Source: Rhododendron vialii
Taxonomy: Eukaryota; Streptophyta; Magnoliopsida; Ericales; Ericaceae
Reading direction: 5' to 3'
DNA length: 64,000 nucleotides
NCBI RefSeq assembly: GCF_030253575.1
Contig: NC_080561.1
Span: forward strand, 7,763,001 to 7,827,000
Under the pieces are notes generated by a model. The model was given only the letters and a program-made list of their open reading frames with translations. It made no database searches and was not told the DNA's origin. Made by a program: the position numbers and the translations under genes. Numbering within the stretch: the stretch's first letter is position 1; every line of letters begins with the position of its first letter. Below are positions 33,912 through 46,107 of this stretch, piece after piece.

Positions 33912-34105
33912 GCATGAACTCAATGAGAGATACCAAAATTGTAGTCCACAATTCTGAATTTCTTGTTTTTGGATTGATCACTCCATTTTGAGTTAGAAGA
34001 GTTCGGAGTGTCTCTAGCTGAATCAATGTAAATATGTTTTTAGCTGGGAAATGAATTGGTAGGAATTGAATCACTTCATTTTGATTGAGTAGAATCATCT
34101 TTAAT

Positions 34106-35009
34106 GCCGAAATCATATCAAACGATATCCGATAAACGTAATTTTTTGAATGGTCCTTGTTCTCGACGAGCTCTAGAAAGTGATTAGTTTCGATCATTGT
34201 CGTGGACTCGGGAATGGCTCACAAATGATCCAAAACTGGACCGGACTGGTTGGAAGGTAACTAGTTGGGATACGGCCTCCTTTTACTCTCTCTTGTAGCG
34301 GTGTTACGGAAAACCGAAAACCCCTTTTACTCTCTCTTGTAGTGTTATGGAAAACCAAAAATCCGAACCAACCGAAAAATACCGACCAAAAAAGCTAGTC
34401 GGGTTCGGTCGGTCCCACATATGGCCCGATCGGTTTCAGTTTTCCGGTTTAGGATTTTTTGGTTCGGGTTTGGCTTTTGGAGTTTTTAATCTAACCCGAC
34501 CGAACTGAAGTATATACATATATATACAGATTTTATTAATTTCTAGTATTAATCTAAACCCTTGATAGTTACCCAATCCTGTCCAGATTTAACAAACCCT
34601 AATCAAATCTGAAAAAGTATATAACAAACCCTAATAAAAATCTTTGTATCCATCAGCAGATTCAGCAGAGGTTTTTGGATGAGGTCAGCAAGATTCCACT
34701 CACAGAGGTAACGTCCACTTAACGGGAAGGGGTAAAGTGTTTTTAACGTCAGGGGAGGGGTTGTAATTTCCATGACCTCAAGGGGGAATCTGGCTCATAG
34801 GGAAACCTCAGGGGCCTAAATAAATTCAGCAAAAATTCGAATCAACCACAAGAGCCGAGAAAAGGGCACAGAGACACATTACCTAAGAGCTGAACAGCGG
34901 GACCAAAACCCTAACCCCTGCACCGCCCTCACCGATCTACTCGCCGCCGTTCATTCCTCGCCGGAATCCGACATCCCCGCTTCTCTCTCTACACCCTCCG
35001 CCACTCGCA
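34106..35009 (+). promoter_or_regulatory. CCT7 upstream region
   Basis: Between about 34300 and 34510 lies a repeat rich in CCGAAC/GGTTCGG words, a common interspersed type; a similar block occurs at about 50630-50880. From about 34800 composition rises in GC, as in a leader of a housekeeping gene. No TATA box stands out before the CCT7 ATG at 35010. Confidence 0.45.
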
Positions 35010-38000
35010 ATGACGGCTATGATGGTACTCTCTCTCTCTCTCTCTCTCTTTCTATAAATTTCTATTTACAAGTACGTATTTACTAATGTTCAAAAGCTCG
35101 CAATTAAAACTTTTGCGATCTTTTGAACGGTATGGGAACCTTGAAAAATTAGTTATGAAAGTACGTTGTTTTGATCCGAAAGTTCCACGACTACTGAAAA
35201 TGGACCATCCATCGGGGACAAAGTGAGAATTCAATTCATTTCTCATGGTTCCCACTACTTTACAGTTGGTGAAATACCAGAACATGTCGCTGAACAAACT
35301 TTTCCAAGTGTCATTTTTATTTTTTTTCCGTTACGCTCTGTTTTCTCGGCAACCAAGCAGACGACAGTTTGTACAATGGGGACCTTTCATTCCTCAAGTT
35401 TACTGAGTTTTAGACCTCGTTCCGCTAAGGTCCTTATCTTTTAAATATTTATTTTCTGCTTTACGAGACATGTCATTCTCTCGTAATACATCACCTTCAA
35501 TTCAAAAAATAAGTAGTTACTTTAATTAGTGGAACACACCCTTAGTTTTCTTATTCCACTGTTGTTTTGGTTGTGGTGGCATCGGCGGCAATGGAAATAA
35601 CAGCAACCTCAGATCATATTGCTTAAGGAAGGGACGGACACGTCCCAAGGGAAGGCACAACTGGTGAGCAACATAAATGCGTGCATGGCTGTGGCAGATG
35701 TCGTGCGCACCACTCTTGGGCCAAGGGGTATGGACAAGCTGATCCATGATGAGAAAGGCAATACCACCATTTCGAATGACGGTGCCACAATCATGAAACT
35801 TCTTGACATTGTTCACCCAGCTGCTAAGATCCTTGTTGATATTGCCAAGTCTCAGGATTCTGAGGTATAATTACATTACTATTGCTTTTATTTGCTGCTG
35901 CAAGTGTTGTAGGCAATTAATCCGTGTATTTTCACAGTGCGGATCAGTTGCTTTCATGCTGTTGTCTGTTACGGTTGATGCTAATTCTATTTTGGTGTTA
36001 TGGGAATTTGACACCCTTGCTGCTGTAGATGAATTGGGAATTTTAGAAATAAGTTCCTCTCGTGTCTTGAATTGGGAAAATGTTTTTTTGCTTCAAAGTG
36101 GCAGGGTGTATTTCATGTAGATGTCCCGGATGAAACACGCGCGCGCACACACACACACACTTCTATATAGGTTTTTCTAGAGAAAATAGTGACAATGACA
36201 ACGTGGATGGGTATTTTGAACATTTACATTTCCTTTTGAAATTGCATGTGTTTGAGAAACATTCTGCTAAACTCTCTCTTGCAAAATCCTACATAATATT
36301 AATTTTTAGGTTTGAATTTTTTGTGGAATTTAACTTTTGTAACTCAAATTGGGCTTCATCAAACATTGGTTTTCTCTGAGTTGTTTATCTTATCTCCTCC
36401 CAAGGTTTAGAGTTCTGCAAAATGAAATAAATTAATTTAACTTACCTATGTTGTAGGGGAGACAATTGTTTGGAGTTTTATGCTAACAAACTTAGGCTCT
36501 TTGGAACTTGTGAGAAGGAGGAGAAAAGAAGAGAAAGGGCGGGAAAGGAAGTGAGGAAATTATACGCAATCGTAGAAAATTGATGTTAAAGTATTTTTGG
36601 TTCGTGTCGAAGGAAAGATAAAGTAAAACATGAGCATGATTAACCAAGAGAACGATGAGCAAGAAAGGAAACTTGTAAAGGAAAGAGGAAAAAGATGAGC
36701 AAGAAAGGAAACTTGTAATTTACCTTCCCCTTCTCTTTCTTTCTCCATTGGTATTTGAATCGTGGATTAAGTGGGGTGGAGAATATTACTTGTTGATTTG
36801 TTATGGGTGCAATATAACACTTGATGGTTGATGTCTATTGTGAAGTTGTTATGAGGCTCTTGAGTTAGTCATTCAAATGACTTTGTGCATATTGTCGTTG
36901 TGGTGCAGGTTGGTGATGGAACTACTACTGTGGTTCTGCTTGCAGGGGAATTTCTGAAGGAGGCCAAGCCTTTTATTGAGGACGGGGTCCACCCTCAAAA
37001 TCTAATCCGGAGTTTTCGCACTGCAGCGTACTTGGTGTGTTTTTCATGAACATATTACTTCTTCTTTTATCTTTTTTATTGACATGGTCAAAGGCCTTGT
37101 ACTTGTGCATCTTTGATATCACATTTTTCAATAGGCAATTGAGAAGGTCAAAGAACTAGCCAGTAGCATAGAAGGAAAAAGTCTACAAGAAAAGAAACGT
37201 TTACTCGCAAATTGTGCTGCTACAACTTTGTCTTCAAAGCTTATTGGTGGAGAAAAGGAGTTCTTTGCAACCATGGTTGTGGATGCTGTCCTTGCAATTG
37301 GCAGTGACGACAGGCTGAATATGATTGGAATCAAGAAGGTAATCACATTTTTCATTAGGCAGCAATAATATTGGATAGGTTATTTATCTGTCTCATTGTC
37401 ATCTTTGATTCTTTGATCTGCATGTATAGGCGTGGGCTTTTTTTTAAAAATGTTCTTCATCTTCATGTTCAGTGCCATGTTACTGAGTATTTGAAATATT
37501 GTCCCTTGGAGTTTTTGTTCTAATTTACTTTAATGCAAACCAAACTTTCCAATGAGAATTCTAGAGAGATTCCCAAATGGGAATAAAAAGAGGAATGCTC
37601 TTGATAATTCTATTCTTGAAATGATTAAAAGCTGCCAAGGAAGGAAAACCTAGGTCTATATGTATGGTTAGCTAGGTGCAAACACTCAAAGCAACTAAAA
37701 TAACATAAAAACACAATAGTGCCCCTGTAAATTACTACATCATGAGACTAAGGACACACAGAAAATGCCAAGGACAGAGTAAAAGAAACTATATCAAACT
37801 TTGTAGTGTGTATGATGAATTGCACCATGTTGGTATTGTTTTGTAGTATAGAACGTGTAGGTAACCACTAAGTAGGCAAGAACCTTTAACACTTTTGATC
37901 CAAATATATACCTGCATTCATTGTTTGTAGGCTTGGTTTTATAGGTTCCAGGAGGTAACATGCGGGACTCCTTCCTTGTAAATGGCGTTGCCTTCAAAAA

Positions 38001-41000
38001 GACATTCTCATACGCTGGTTTTGAGCAGCAACCAAAGAAGTTTGTAATGCCCAAAATTCTCCTATTAAACATTGAATTGGAGCTGAAATCAGAGAAAGAA
38101 AATGCCGAGATAAGGTATGGTTGTAGCTACATTTTGGTGTTCATGTCTTGAGAACTGCTGCATAGCATTTCTGATGGATTGTCTTTCTTGATGCAGACTT
38201 TCAGATCCTTCACAGTATCAGTCAATTGTTGATGCAGAATGGAATATTATTTATGATAAGTTGGATAAATGTGTGAAAAGTGGGGCCAAAATTGTGCTTT
38301 CACGACTCGCTATTGGTGATCTAGGCACACAGGTTTTTGACTTCACCTTTTATAAATGCATCTAAATATTGATTCTGATAGTACCTGGAACTCTAACTGT
38401 ATCTATTAGTTGCCTAGGTACATCAAAAACATGTTTTTGTCAGTTATGGTTTATTTCTGTTTTTTTGTTTAGAAACACGCAAGTTATTCTATTTTTAGAC
38501 TTGGCTGTATGAAAATACGTTGGCATTGGACATAATTTCCAGTTCAGAATCTGTTGCAAGTTGTGGCAAGATGGCCTTTGGAGGAGAGTTCAACTGAAAA
38601 AGTGCACTGCCTGGCACTGTCTCAGTCATATTAATGTGGTGGCATGTAGAAAATTACAAAAGTCCGTGGTATTAGTTTTTTAACTGCCACTTACTTTCGT
38701 AGCTTTTGCACTTCTCACTTGTCATTTTTATGCGTTGACAATGTTTTTAATGGTGTTCTTTTTTTTTCCGGTAAATTGATCAACATCATAACAGCACCGA
38801 TTTTTTTGTATCAGTATTTTGCAGATCGAGATATATTTTGTGCGGGTCGAGTTGCTGAAGAGGATCTGCAACGAGTTGCAGCTGCAACGGGTGGAACAGT
38901 ACAGACATCTATTAATAACATTATTGATGAGGTTTTCCTCCTTTTATCTCATGGTTTTAGACAATGAAGAAACTCAACCATCAGGCACTTTGGCTGTTAG
39001 TAATCCATATGTTTGAAACTGCTTGTGTTTTCTCTCTCAATCCAACTGAAGTTGTTGAGATTTGATTGGTTTGTAGGTTCTTGGATCTTGTGAGCTTTTT
39101 GAGGAGAGGCAAGTTGGGAATGAGCGGTTTAACATATTTAGCGGATGCCCATCTGGTCAGACAGCCACTATAGTTCTCCGTGGTGGAGCCGATCAGGTAT
39201 GTCAACATTCTTTTGTATTTGAAGGGTGCACCAAAGTATGGGTGCACGATACAGATAATGATGGCCCTAATATTTTTTTGTCTGAAATGATGTCAGTTCA
39301 TTGAGGAAGCTGAACGGAGTTTACATGATGCAATCATGATTGTTAGAAGAGCTATGAAGAATTCTACTGTTGTGGCTGGTGGTGGTGCAATAGATGTACG
39401 ATCTTATTGCTGCTTGAGAGATGTTGGTTTTGTAAAATGTGAGTGCACTGGGTTGATGTTTGACATTGTAATTTGTGGTTGCAGATGGAGATAAGCCGAT
39501 ATTTGAGGCAGCATGCACGGACAATAGCTGGAAAGTCGCAGCTTTTTATTAACTCTTACGCTAAAGCTCTTGAGGTAACTGTTACTAGGTTTTCCTGTTT
39601 CATTTGCTTGAAGATGGTTTGCTTTCCTGATCTACTATTTAGCTCATGTAACTTTTGAAGCAATCCTATATAGGATTTGGATCCTGTGACTAGACTCTAC
39701 AGCTGTATTTTATTAGGCGTTATTGTTAATTGCCACTATAATGGCTCGCTTGCATGCCTGTAGATGGCTAGAAATTAGCTATTGTAGTGTCTGGTGCAAA
39801 TCAAATGGTGCTAATTATATGTTACCCATTCAGTGAGGTACTACAATACTTCTGCTTCATAAAACGTGTTTTGTGAGTAGTTGTTGGTCTTCCTTTTAAT
39901 GAAGTTTCAGGGGTATTCAACAACTTGAAAAAATTGCATATGGTAATGTGTGCACTACGCACCTTGTGTGTTACAGGTTATCCCACGACAACTCTGTGAC
40001 AATGCTGGTTTTGATGCGACTGATGTGCTGAACAAACTGAGACAGAAACATGCACTACAGACTGGTTAGCTTTTTTCCTGTCCTTTGTCCATTTTGTTAT
40101 TTTATTTTGGACGGAAACTTGCTACCCCGTTTCTGCTGATGTGGTCGTAAGAGCATAATGAGTTGAATGCTGTTTTAGTGGGTTCCAATTCCATTAATTT
40201 CCCGTCTATGATGTGCCTTTAGCTTGGTTGCAGTAACTTGTGGGTTTATGTCCAGTAAGCGATTTAGGATGCTACCCCGCAACACCACAATAAGAACATT
40301 AGGTTTTGGAACATCTTTTATGTTGAAATACTCTTTATTACAGAGTAATTTAGATAAAAATAAAATAAAATGTGCCTGCTGTGTGTTGAACATTTCTTTG
40401 TTGATGGCCACCCTCTGGCCTGTTGGCCTTTTAATTCTTCAAAATGAGCTAGCAGGCTGGCGATACAACTTGGGTGGCCTCTACCAACCAAACCAAGCTC
40501 AATTTTCGCTGGTGGGTGCTGCTAGAATTGATTCCATTCCTTGATTTGGGATAGCTGTGCACCTTGTGGCCGTGGCATAAAGGAGCCCTACCCTACGCAC
40601 TAGTACAATGCCCAAATCAAGGCTCCAGTCATTTAGTAAGGGGAAAAACCTTAGAAGTCTTTATGCTTGAGTAGAAGTCAGCTACCACCAGCAGTCAGCA
40701 AAACTTGGTAGTACAAGCATCTAGCTTGGGCTCTCCGAAGTAAGCAGCAACGAATTTGGTTGCACTAGGCTGTAGTGTTTTGTGCATCCATTTCTTGCTG
40801 CTTGTAGCTGTGAAGCATTTAGATTGGTATTCCATACAGTTTTTCAGCTGGCAGAGATGTTTCAACTTTCGGTGGGATCTAATTTCCGTGAAATGCTCTT
40901 TTGTGTTAAGATGGAGTGACTCTTTCTTTTGTCCTCCATCTTTAGCTTCTTTCCCGGCATTCTCTTTCATGTCGCTGAAGGTCCCCTTACAATAGGCGGA

Positions 41001-43250
41001 GTGCACACAGAGGTCACTAGAAAGTACTGCAAACTGCTTCTACTTTGTTAAATTTGAAGATAATTTTTGAGTAGGATGAGCAAAAATGCTACAACCACAC
41101 CCAAATCACACCCAACTCACAAATGTGTGGGTGCTACAACCACACCAAATCATACACTCATTTACACACCCCACTCACAAATGTGTGGAGTCCACACACT
41201 CCACACATTTGTGAGTGGGTGTGTGATTTGGGTGTGGTTGTAGACTTATGGGTAGGATGAGTAACATCTTTCAGAAATTTAGGAAATATGTGTCAGTTTA
41301 CTCTATTTACTTCAACAAAATTCAGAAGAGATTCAAATAAGTTATGTGAGATAAAGAGTTAATTATCAATATGATGGTCATGGTATATATTTGGTTATAG
41401 ACTCTGGAGTGGGTCGAATAGATCGGTCACTATTGCAGTCGCCATGTCATATTGTATTTCATGCTGACAATGTTTTGAACAGGTGAGGGTGCATTGTATG
41501 GGGTGGATATTAACACTGGTGGAATTGCTGATAATTATGCTAATTTTGTGTGGGAGCCAGCAGTAGTCAAGGTATCTCTTAGCTTTTACTTTACCGGGTG
41601 CTAGTTTTGATCTATTCTTTTATTGCTGATGTTTTTTTAGCCTTTTCAACATCTATGATGACTTTGAGACCTTTGTTGCAGATCAATGCCATAAATGCGG
41701 CTACTGAAGCAGCCTGCCTCGTCTTAAGTGTGGATGAGACAGTGAAAAACCCAAAGGTATGTGTGCTTCGTTCTAAGTTGATACTGATTCTCTCCATAGA
41801 GGATCTGGTCGTACTATCAAACTGATATATTACTGTCGTACTATTTCTCAATAAAGTGTTTTCTTCAGTTTCCTTCTTCGAGTCCTTGCTTCTCTTTAGT
41901 ATCATACAGTGGTCCCAAAGAGCCCAAAGAGGTGATGGTGGTTGGCATGGTTTCAAGAACTTATGGAATTGGTTTCAAGAACTTATGGAATTGGGGCTTT
42001 CATATCCTAGATTTACTTAGGAAGTGTGGCGGACTTGAATCTATAGACCAAAATTGTTGTGGTGACCTTTCGGTTGTGTACAAAATGATGAAAAGGTCCA
42101 TACATGTGCTGTCATTTTTCTATCTGTCTCATAAGATGCAGCTATTGAGCACTAGCTTAGAAGTTGTTATTGCTAAGTTTTTATGGATGCAAAATATTGC
42201 ACTTCAATGTCAGGAATCAGGAGTATATTTTATCTATTACATGGTCAATTCATCAAGATTGGTGCTTGATCACAATGATCAGCTAGCTGCTTCAGTTACA
42301 TCTCTAAATCATTGTTCAAAGTGATAATGTATTGAAATTGCTCAAAACATAGTTTTGAATGGAGAATTCATACTGAGATTGCCAATCCATCATGTTGGAA
42401 TCACTGGAATGATGTCTTTGGATAAGAGCTCTCTTACAAGACTCTCCAGGACTGCTGAAAGTAAAGCTGAGCCTCATGTATGAAAATACAGAGTATACCT
42501 TGTTTTCCATTTCACAAGCAAAATCTTTTAAAGGCAGTTTCATTTGAAGTGGAGATCTGTAGATTTTGAAACTTGGTCGGCCTATTTCTTGAGAACATTA
42601 GACAATACATCAAAAACAGTTATGCTAATGAAAGTGGTAATACTTATCATCTGTACATGAGAGTAGTTAAAGGGCATCAAAATGATGTCATCTTGAAAGT
42701 TTTGAAGAAATTGCATGTAGATGCGCGATGGAGAATTAGGAACAAGGAAAATGGAAGGACACTGGTCATAAGGAAGGCCAGATAAAAAAAAATTAGTCCT
42801 CGATCCTTTGGTGGATGAATATGGCTTTGAAATTTACTTTCTGTTCGGGTGAATGCAAGCCTAATTGAGGTGGTTGATCCTAGATTCTTTTTATGGTCTG
42901 ATTAGTGATTTACATTCAAATTAATTTTACTGAACTTCTCGATGCTCGTGACTTCTCACTGCCTATCATAGACTTTTGTAGTTTTAACCCCACAGCACAT
43001 GCATCTCTCTGCCACATCTTCTAGGAAATCTGGGTTATTTGTAGTCATCATCTGGATATGTAATCTTTGATGCACTGTGTGCGTGAAATTGTCTTGTGGA
43101 TATATTGATTTTCGCTGTTTTTACATTACTGATTTAATGTTGGCAATGCAGTCAGAAAGTGCTCAGGGAGATGCTGCTGCAATGGGTGGTAGAGGTCGTG
43201 GTGGAGCTGCTTTCCGTGGTCGTGGTGGACGAGGAATGCGGAGGCGATAG
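35010..43250 (+). CDS. CCT7: T-complex protein 1 subunit eta (CCT7)
   Basis: Fourteen exons join in phase to 562 residues: 35010-35024, 35604-35864, 36909-37034, 37135-37338, 37945-38114, 38197-38332, 38815-38931, 39077-39196, 39297-39395, 39485-39574, 39977-40064, 41483-41571, 41682-41756, 43152-43250. This is a subunit of the cytosolic CCT/TRiC chaperonin, which folds actin, tubulin and other proteins using ATP. Nucleotide-binding motifs are intact: [11 protein letters not shown] (residues 41-51), NDGAT (63-67) and GDGTTT (94-99). GGGA before the IDMEISRYL segment belongs to the closing equatorial domain. The C-terminal tail is rich in Gly and Arg ([17 protein letters not shown]), as in other plant eta subunits. 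Exon 1 codes for only five residues. Sequence order matches plant CCT7 throughout; no lesion. Splice sites set by phase and homology. Confidence 0.96.
36137..36160. repeat. (GC/CA)n microsatellite, CCT7 intron 2
   Basis: A short CG run grading into about ten CA dinucleotides. Confidence 0.85.
41081..41251. mobile_element. Mutator-type MITE in CCT7 intron 11
   Basis: The inverted ends share CTACAACCACACCCA, and the inner parts also mirror each other (CACAAATGTGTGG). Direct repeats GTAGGATGAG flank it at 41071-41080 and 41252-41261. A 9- to 10-base duplication fits Mutator-like elements. There is no coding capacity. Confidence 0.8.
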
Positions 43251-43363
43251 GCTTTCCACATCCCAAATCCTTGTTGTAACAGATCAAAGTTTTGGTGGCT
43301 TTCAAAATACCGATTCTTCTCCCAGTGCTGAACACTACAGAACTTCGGCTAAGCTTGGCAAAA

Positions 43364-43530
43364 TTCACTGTGATCTGTAGTTTCTTTGTGCTATGAATTG
43401 GTATTTTTGGGTTTTTAATTTTCGCTGTGATCTGTAGTTACTTTGTGCAATGAATCGGTATTTTTGGGTTTTAATTCACTGTGATCTGTAGTTTCTTTCT
43501 GCAATGAATTGGTGTTTTTGAGTTTTACAA
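43364..43530. repeat. Tandem repeat in CCT7 3' UTR
   Basis: Three copies of a 54-57-base unit (TTCRCTGTGATCTGTAGTT... TGAATYGGTATTTTTGGG) start at 43364, 43421 and 43475. They lie about 110-280 bases after the CCT7 stop codon and are probably transcribed. A degenerate fourth piece follows a CT run at about 43530. Confidence 0.85.
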
Positions 43531-43559
43531 ACTCTCTCTCTCTCTGCAATGAATTTGGG

Positions 43560-44360
43560 TTTTTGTAGTTTTGAGTCTGGCTCCTCTTCAATCCCAGCCC
43601 ATAAACTTTTTGAACAATCTCACATCAATGATTGATTGAGATAGTCCATTTTGTTATGTTCGTGGAGAACATCAAGTCTGCAGTCAAGTTTATTGGACAT
43701 TATTTGATATGATTTTGGAATACATTATCTTGCAAAAAATAAGATTGCAACTTTGAAAAAAAAATCTAATTCTACTTTTTTGCAATTTAAAACGATCATA
43801 TTACTCAATGAATTAATGAGCCAGACTATTAGGAGTGGCTCTTTGCATCCCCATGGGAAAACCGTCCCAACAATAAGCAGCCCAGACGTCACTTAAATGC
43901 ACAATGAATCTCGGCAGAAGGAAAAATGGAAAGCCATTCGGTGCCCCGAGGATATTTCCGCGTTGTGATCCATTAGTATTTCTTTTGATAACACTAGGTG
44001 TTTTTGTTTTTATGACCGGATGTCCGAGCCAGCTTACGCACACATCAACTTTTTTTGAGGCCTTGAAGGATAACTCAAGGTGTTCGGGATATTAAAATTA
44101 CACACACCTTAACTGATACTTCAACGATCATTCCTTGCGCTCTGTAACGAGAAGTCTGACGAAATGAAAAGCCCCGTACAGATTGGACTCACATGAGTTG
44201 AGATTTCAAACCCAAGACTTAGAAAGGAGTAAGCTCTTAAGTCTTAAATCAATCCCTTGAGGTTAATTATTACATGACACTACAAGTAGCGTAGAGTGGC
44301 CTGGACACTCAATTATATGGGAAATAGTTTGTGTAGAGGAACATCTTAAGACTCTGATAA
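43560..44360. other. Intergenic DNA between CCT7 and the SAUR array
   Basis: A segment at about 44010-44260 carries GGATGTCCGAGCCAGCTTAC and CCCTTGAGG, wording of a dispersed repeat also seen at 21250 and 25614. No gene is supported. Confidence 0.4.
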
Positions 44361-44753
44361 CCTTTCACGGAAAAAACCGATCATAAAAGTTAGGCTTGCA
44401 CAAGGTCCAAATTGGTTCAGTTTTGAAATTACTACATGTTGAGAAGACAAACCACCATTTTTGAAATCTGTCATCATCGTCGTGTTTTGTTTGTAGTCAT
44501 ACCAGCAAGCAGTGGTATACTCCTTGCACCCCACAAGTACTTGGTTTCAAATCACTGGGTCGGATTGAAATAAAGGATTTTGTTTTTGGTAACAAGTGGT
44601 GGTGAGAAGTCTATATATAAGAAGGGGCCCATTGAAGAACATGGTCTACTAGCAGCATATTACAAGTTCACATGGTAGCTTCTGTCAATCTTGCAACTCC
44701 CCTTCCCAGACTTCTTCACCACTATCTTCCATTTGGTTTTTTTGTTTGGTAGA

Positions 44754-45032
44754 TGTCTCAACTTTGTCCCTAATCAAACCATCTTGACATTATCTTTGGA
44801 TCAAAATCCACTGGTTTAGTTTGAATCAAAGTTTTTGTGGGGTAAGCAGTACACTACCAACAGAACACAGTCCAACTCCATTGTCCCCACCTTTAATTTC
44901 AACTGGGAGGACATAACCATGTGATGGTCTCTTGCAAGTTTTCTCTCCTACCAACCTTTCCTTACAACATTCATATGGCTGCATACACAACATTCCCCCT
45001 CTATCTCTCCATATACCGGTCTCTCTATATAT
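44754..45032 (+). promoter_or_regulatory. Promoter of SAUR 45152: AuxRE, CATGTG, TATA
   Basis: The canonical auxin response element TGTCTC lies at 44754-44759, about 395 bases upstream of the ATG. CATGTG follows at 44918-44923 and TATATAT at 45026-45032. The same three elements recur in the same order in units 2 and 3. Known: ARF factors bind TGTCTC-type sites. Use here is inferred. Confidence 0.6.
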
Positions 45033-45151
45033 TAGTGTGTTAGAGGCTCGACAAAGTACCAACACAGGTCTTCACATTTTCTTCTTTCAAAGCCCTTTTT
45101 CTCTTCTTCAAAATCTCATCAAGTTTCTTTCTTTATCTTCTACAAAAAGTC

Positions 45152-45454
45152 ATGGGAGTCCGATTTCTAGGCAATCTTCAAGCAAAGGCTCTTCTTCTCC
45201 GGTCTATTTTTCCTGCAAGCCAAACAGCTCCCAATGTTGCACATGTCCCGAAAGGCTATTTAGCAGTTTATGTTGGAGAGTCTCAGAAGAAAAGGTTTTT
45301 GGTTCCAATATCATACTTGAATCAACCTTTGTTCCAAGAGTTGCTATGTAAGGCTGAAGAAGAATTTGGGTATAGTCATCCTATGGGTGGTCTCACTATT
45401 CCTTGCAGAGAAGATACCTTCCTCGATCTTACTTCTGTTTTGAATGGACTATGA
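45152..45454 (+). CDS. SAUR family protein, 100 aa (array type 1)
   Basis: A single-exon SAUR starting [15 protein letters not shown]. The domain reads [34 protein letters not shown], given here in parts as [12 protein letters not shown] and [11 protein letters not shown], then [17 protein letters not shown] and [15 protein letters not shown]. It differs from the unit 2 and 3 copies at a handful of residues ([10 protein letters not shown] against [14 protein letters not shown] against LNLT). It is complete and probably active. It is the most upstream member of the array and has its own AuxRE-bearing promoter. Confidence 0.95.
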   Translation: MGVRFLGNLQAKALLLRSIFPASQTAPNVAHVPKGYLAVYVGESQKKRFLVPISYLNQPLFQELLCKAEEEFGYSHPMGGLTIPCREDTFLDLTSVLNGL

Positions 45455-46107
45455 GAGTGGAGAATTCATCATAACGCTTTTGTAGATTAGGAACGTCCAT
45501 TTCCATGTAGATGACATATTTTTATTCTGTATGAGAAATGAGAAACAGAATATCTAGTTCAAGTTATTGTGTAGCAATCTCCATCACCCTTGAGAAAGAA
45601 CCTAACAACATAAAACTAATCCATGAATACTCATCAACAATCTTGGAATACGACAAATTATGTCAACGGATTGAAATGAGAGCTTCTTAAGGCCCAGTCA
45701 GACTATACGAAGTCATATAACATGGTGTCTTATTTCTTGACGTGCTAAGGCATATCAAATCCAAAAGACATTGGAAGTAAAACAGATTTAAAGGAAGGAA
45801 AATGTGAATCCATCGTACCAATCATTTCCCGGTTGAACTCGAGTGATGCTCTCTTTGCTAGAGCAGCTCATGGCTCTACTCCCAAGTTTCCAAATATGCA
45901 CAAACCATCATTCCAGCTTTTGAAATCTTCCATTTCCTTCACTTGCTACATTCTTGGAATGGAAAACCGTTGTTGGCTCATATTCAACCTTAGTGGAGCA
46001 CAAATGATTAGGATGAATGACGGCTTTGGTGATTTGGTAATAGAATTGGGCAAGGATATAGCATATTAGCATGCAAAAGCAAAGTTGGTCAAGCTGTTAC
46101 TACCAAT
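45455..46107. other. Spacer between SAUR and PPR remnant, unit 1
   Basis: Matches 54177-54800 in unit 2 and, in part, 58544-58950 in unit 3 (for example TGTCAACGGATTGAAATGAG, GAGCTTCTTAAGGCCCAGTC). No gene is seen. Confidence 0.6.

Larger units (their letters stand above)
32551..34105. repeat. Duplicated SAUR block, copy 2
   Basis: Matches 27050-28505 along its whole length, including promoter, SAUR coding region and 3' flank. Small indels and substitutions only. Confidence 0.8.

Noticed and set aside
35803-36120. 105-codon frame after CCT7 exon 2
   Set aside because: It runs from exon 2 in the wrong frame into the intron; no homology.
41157-41235. Possible miRNA precursor in CCT7 intron 11
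   Set aside because: The hairpin is explained by the inverted ends of a MITE with clear flanking repeats; no small RNA evidence is available.
43159-43380. 73-codon frame overlapping the last CCT7 exon
   Set aside because: Wrong-frame reading of the Gly/Arg-rich CCT7 tail and 3' UTR.
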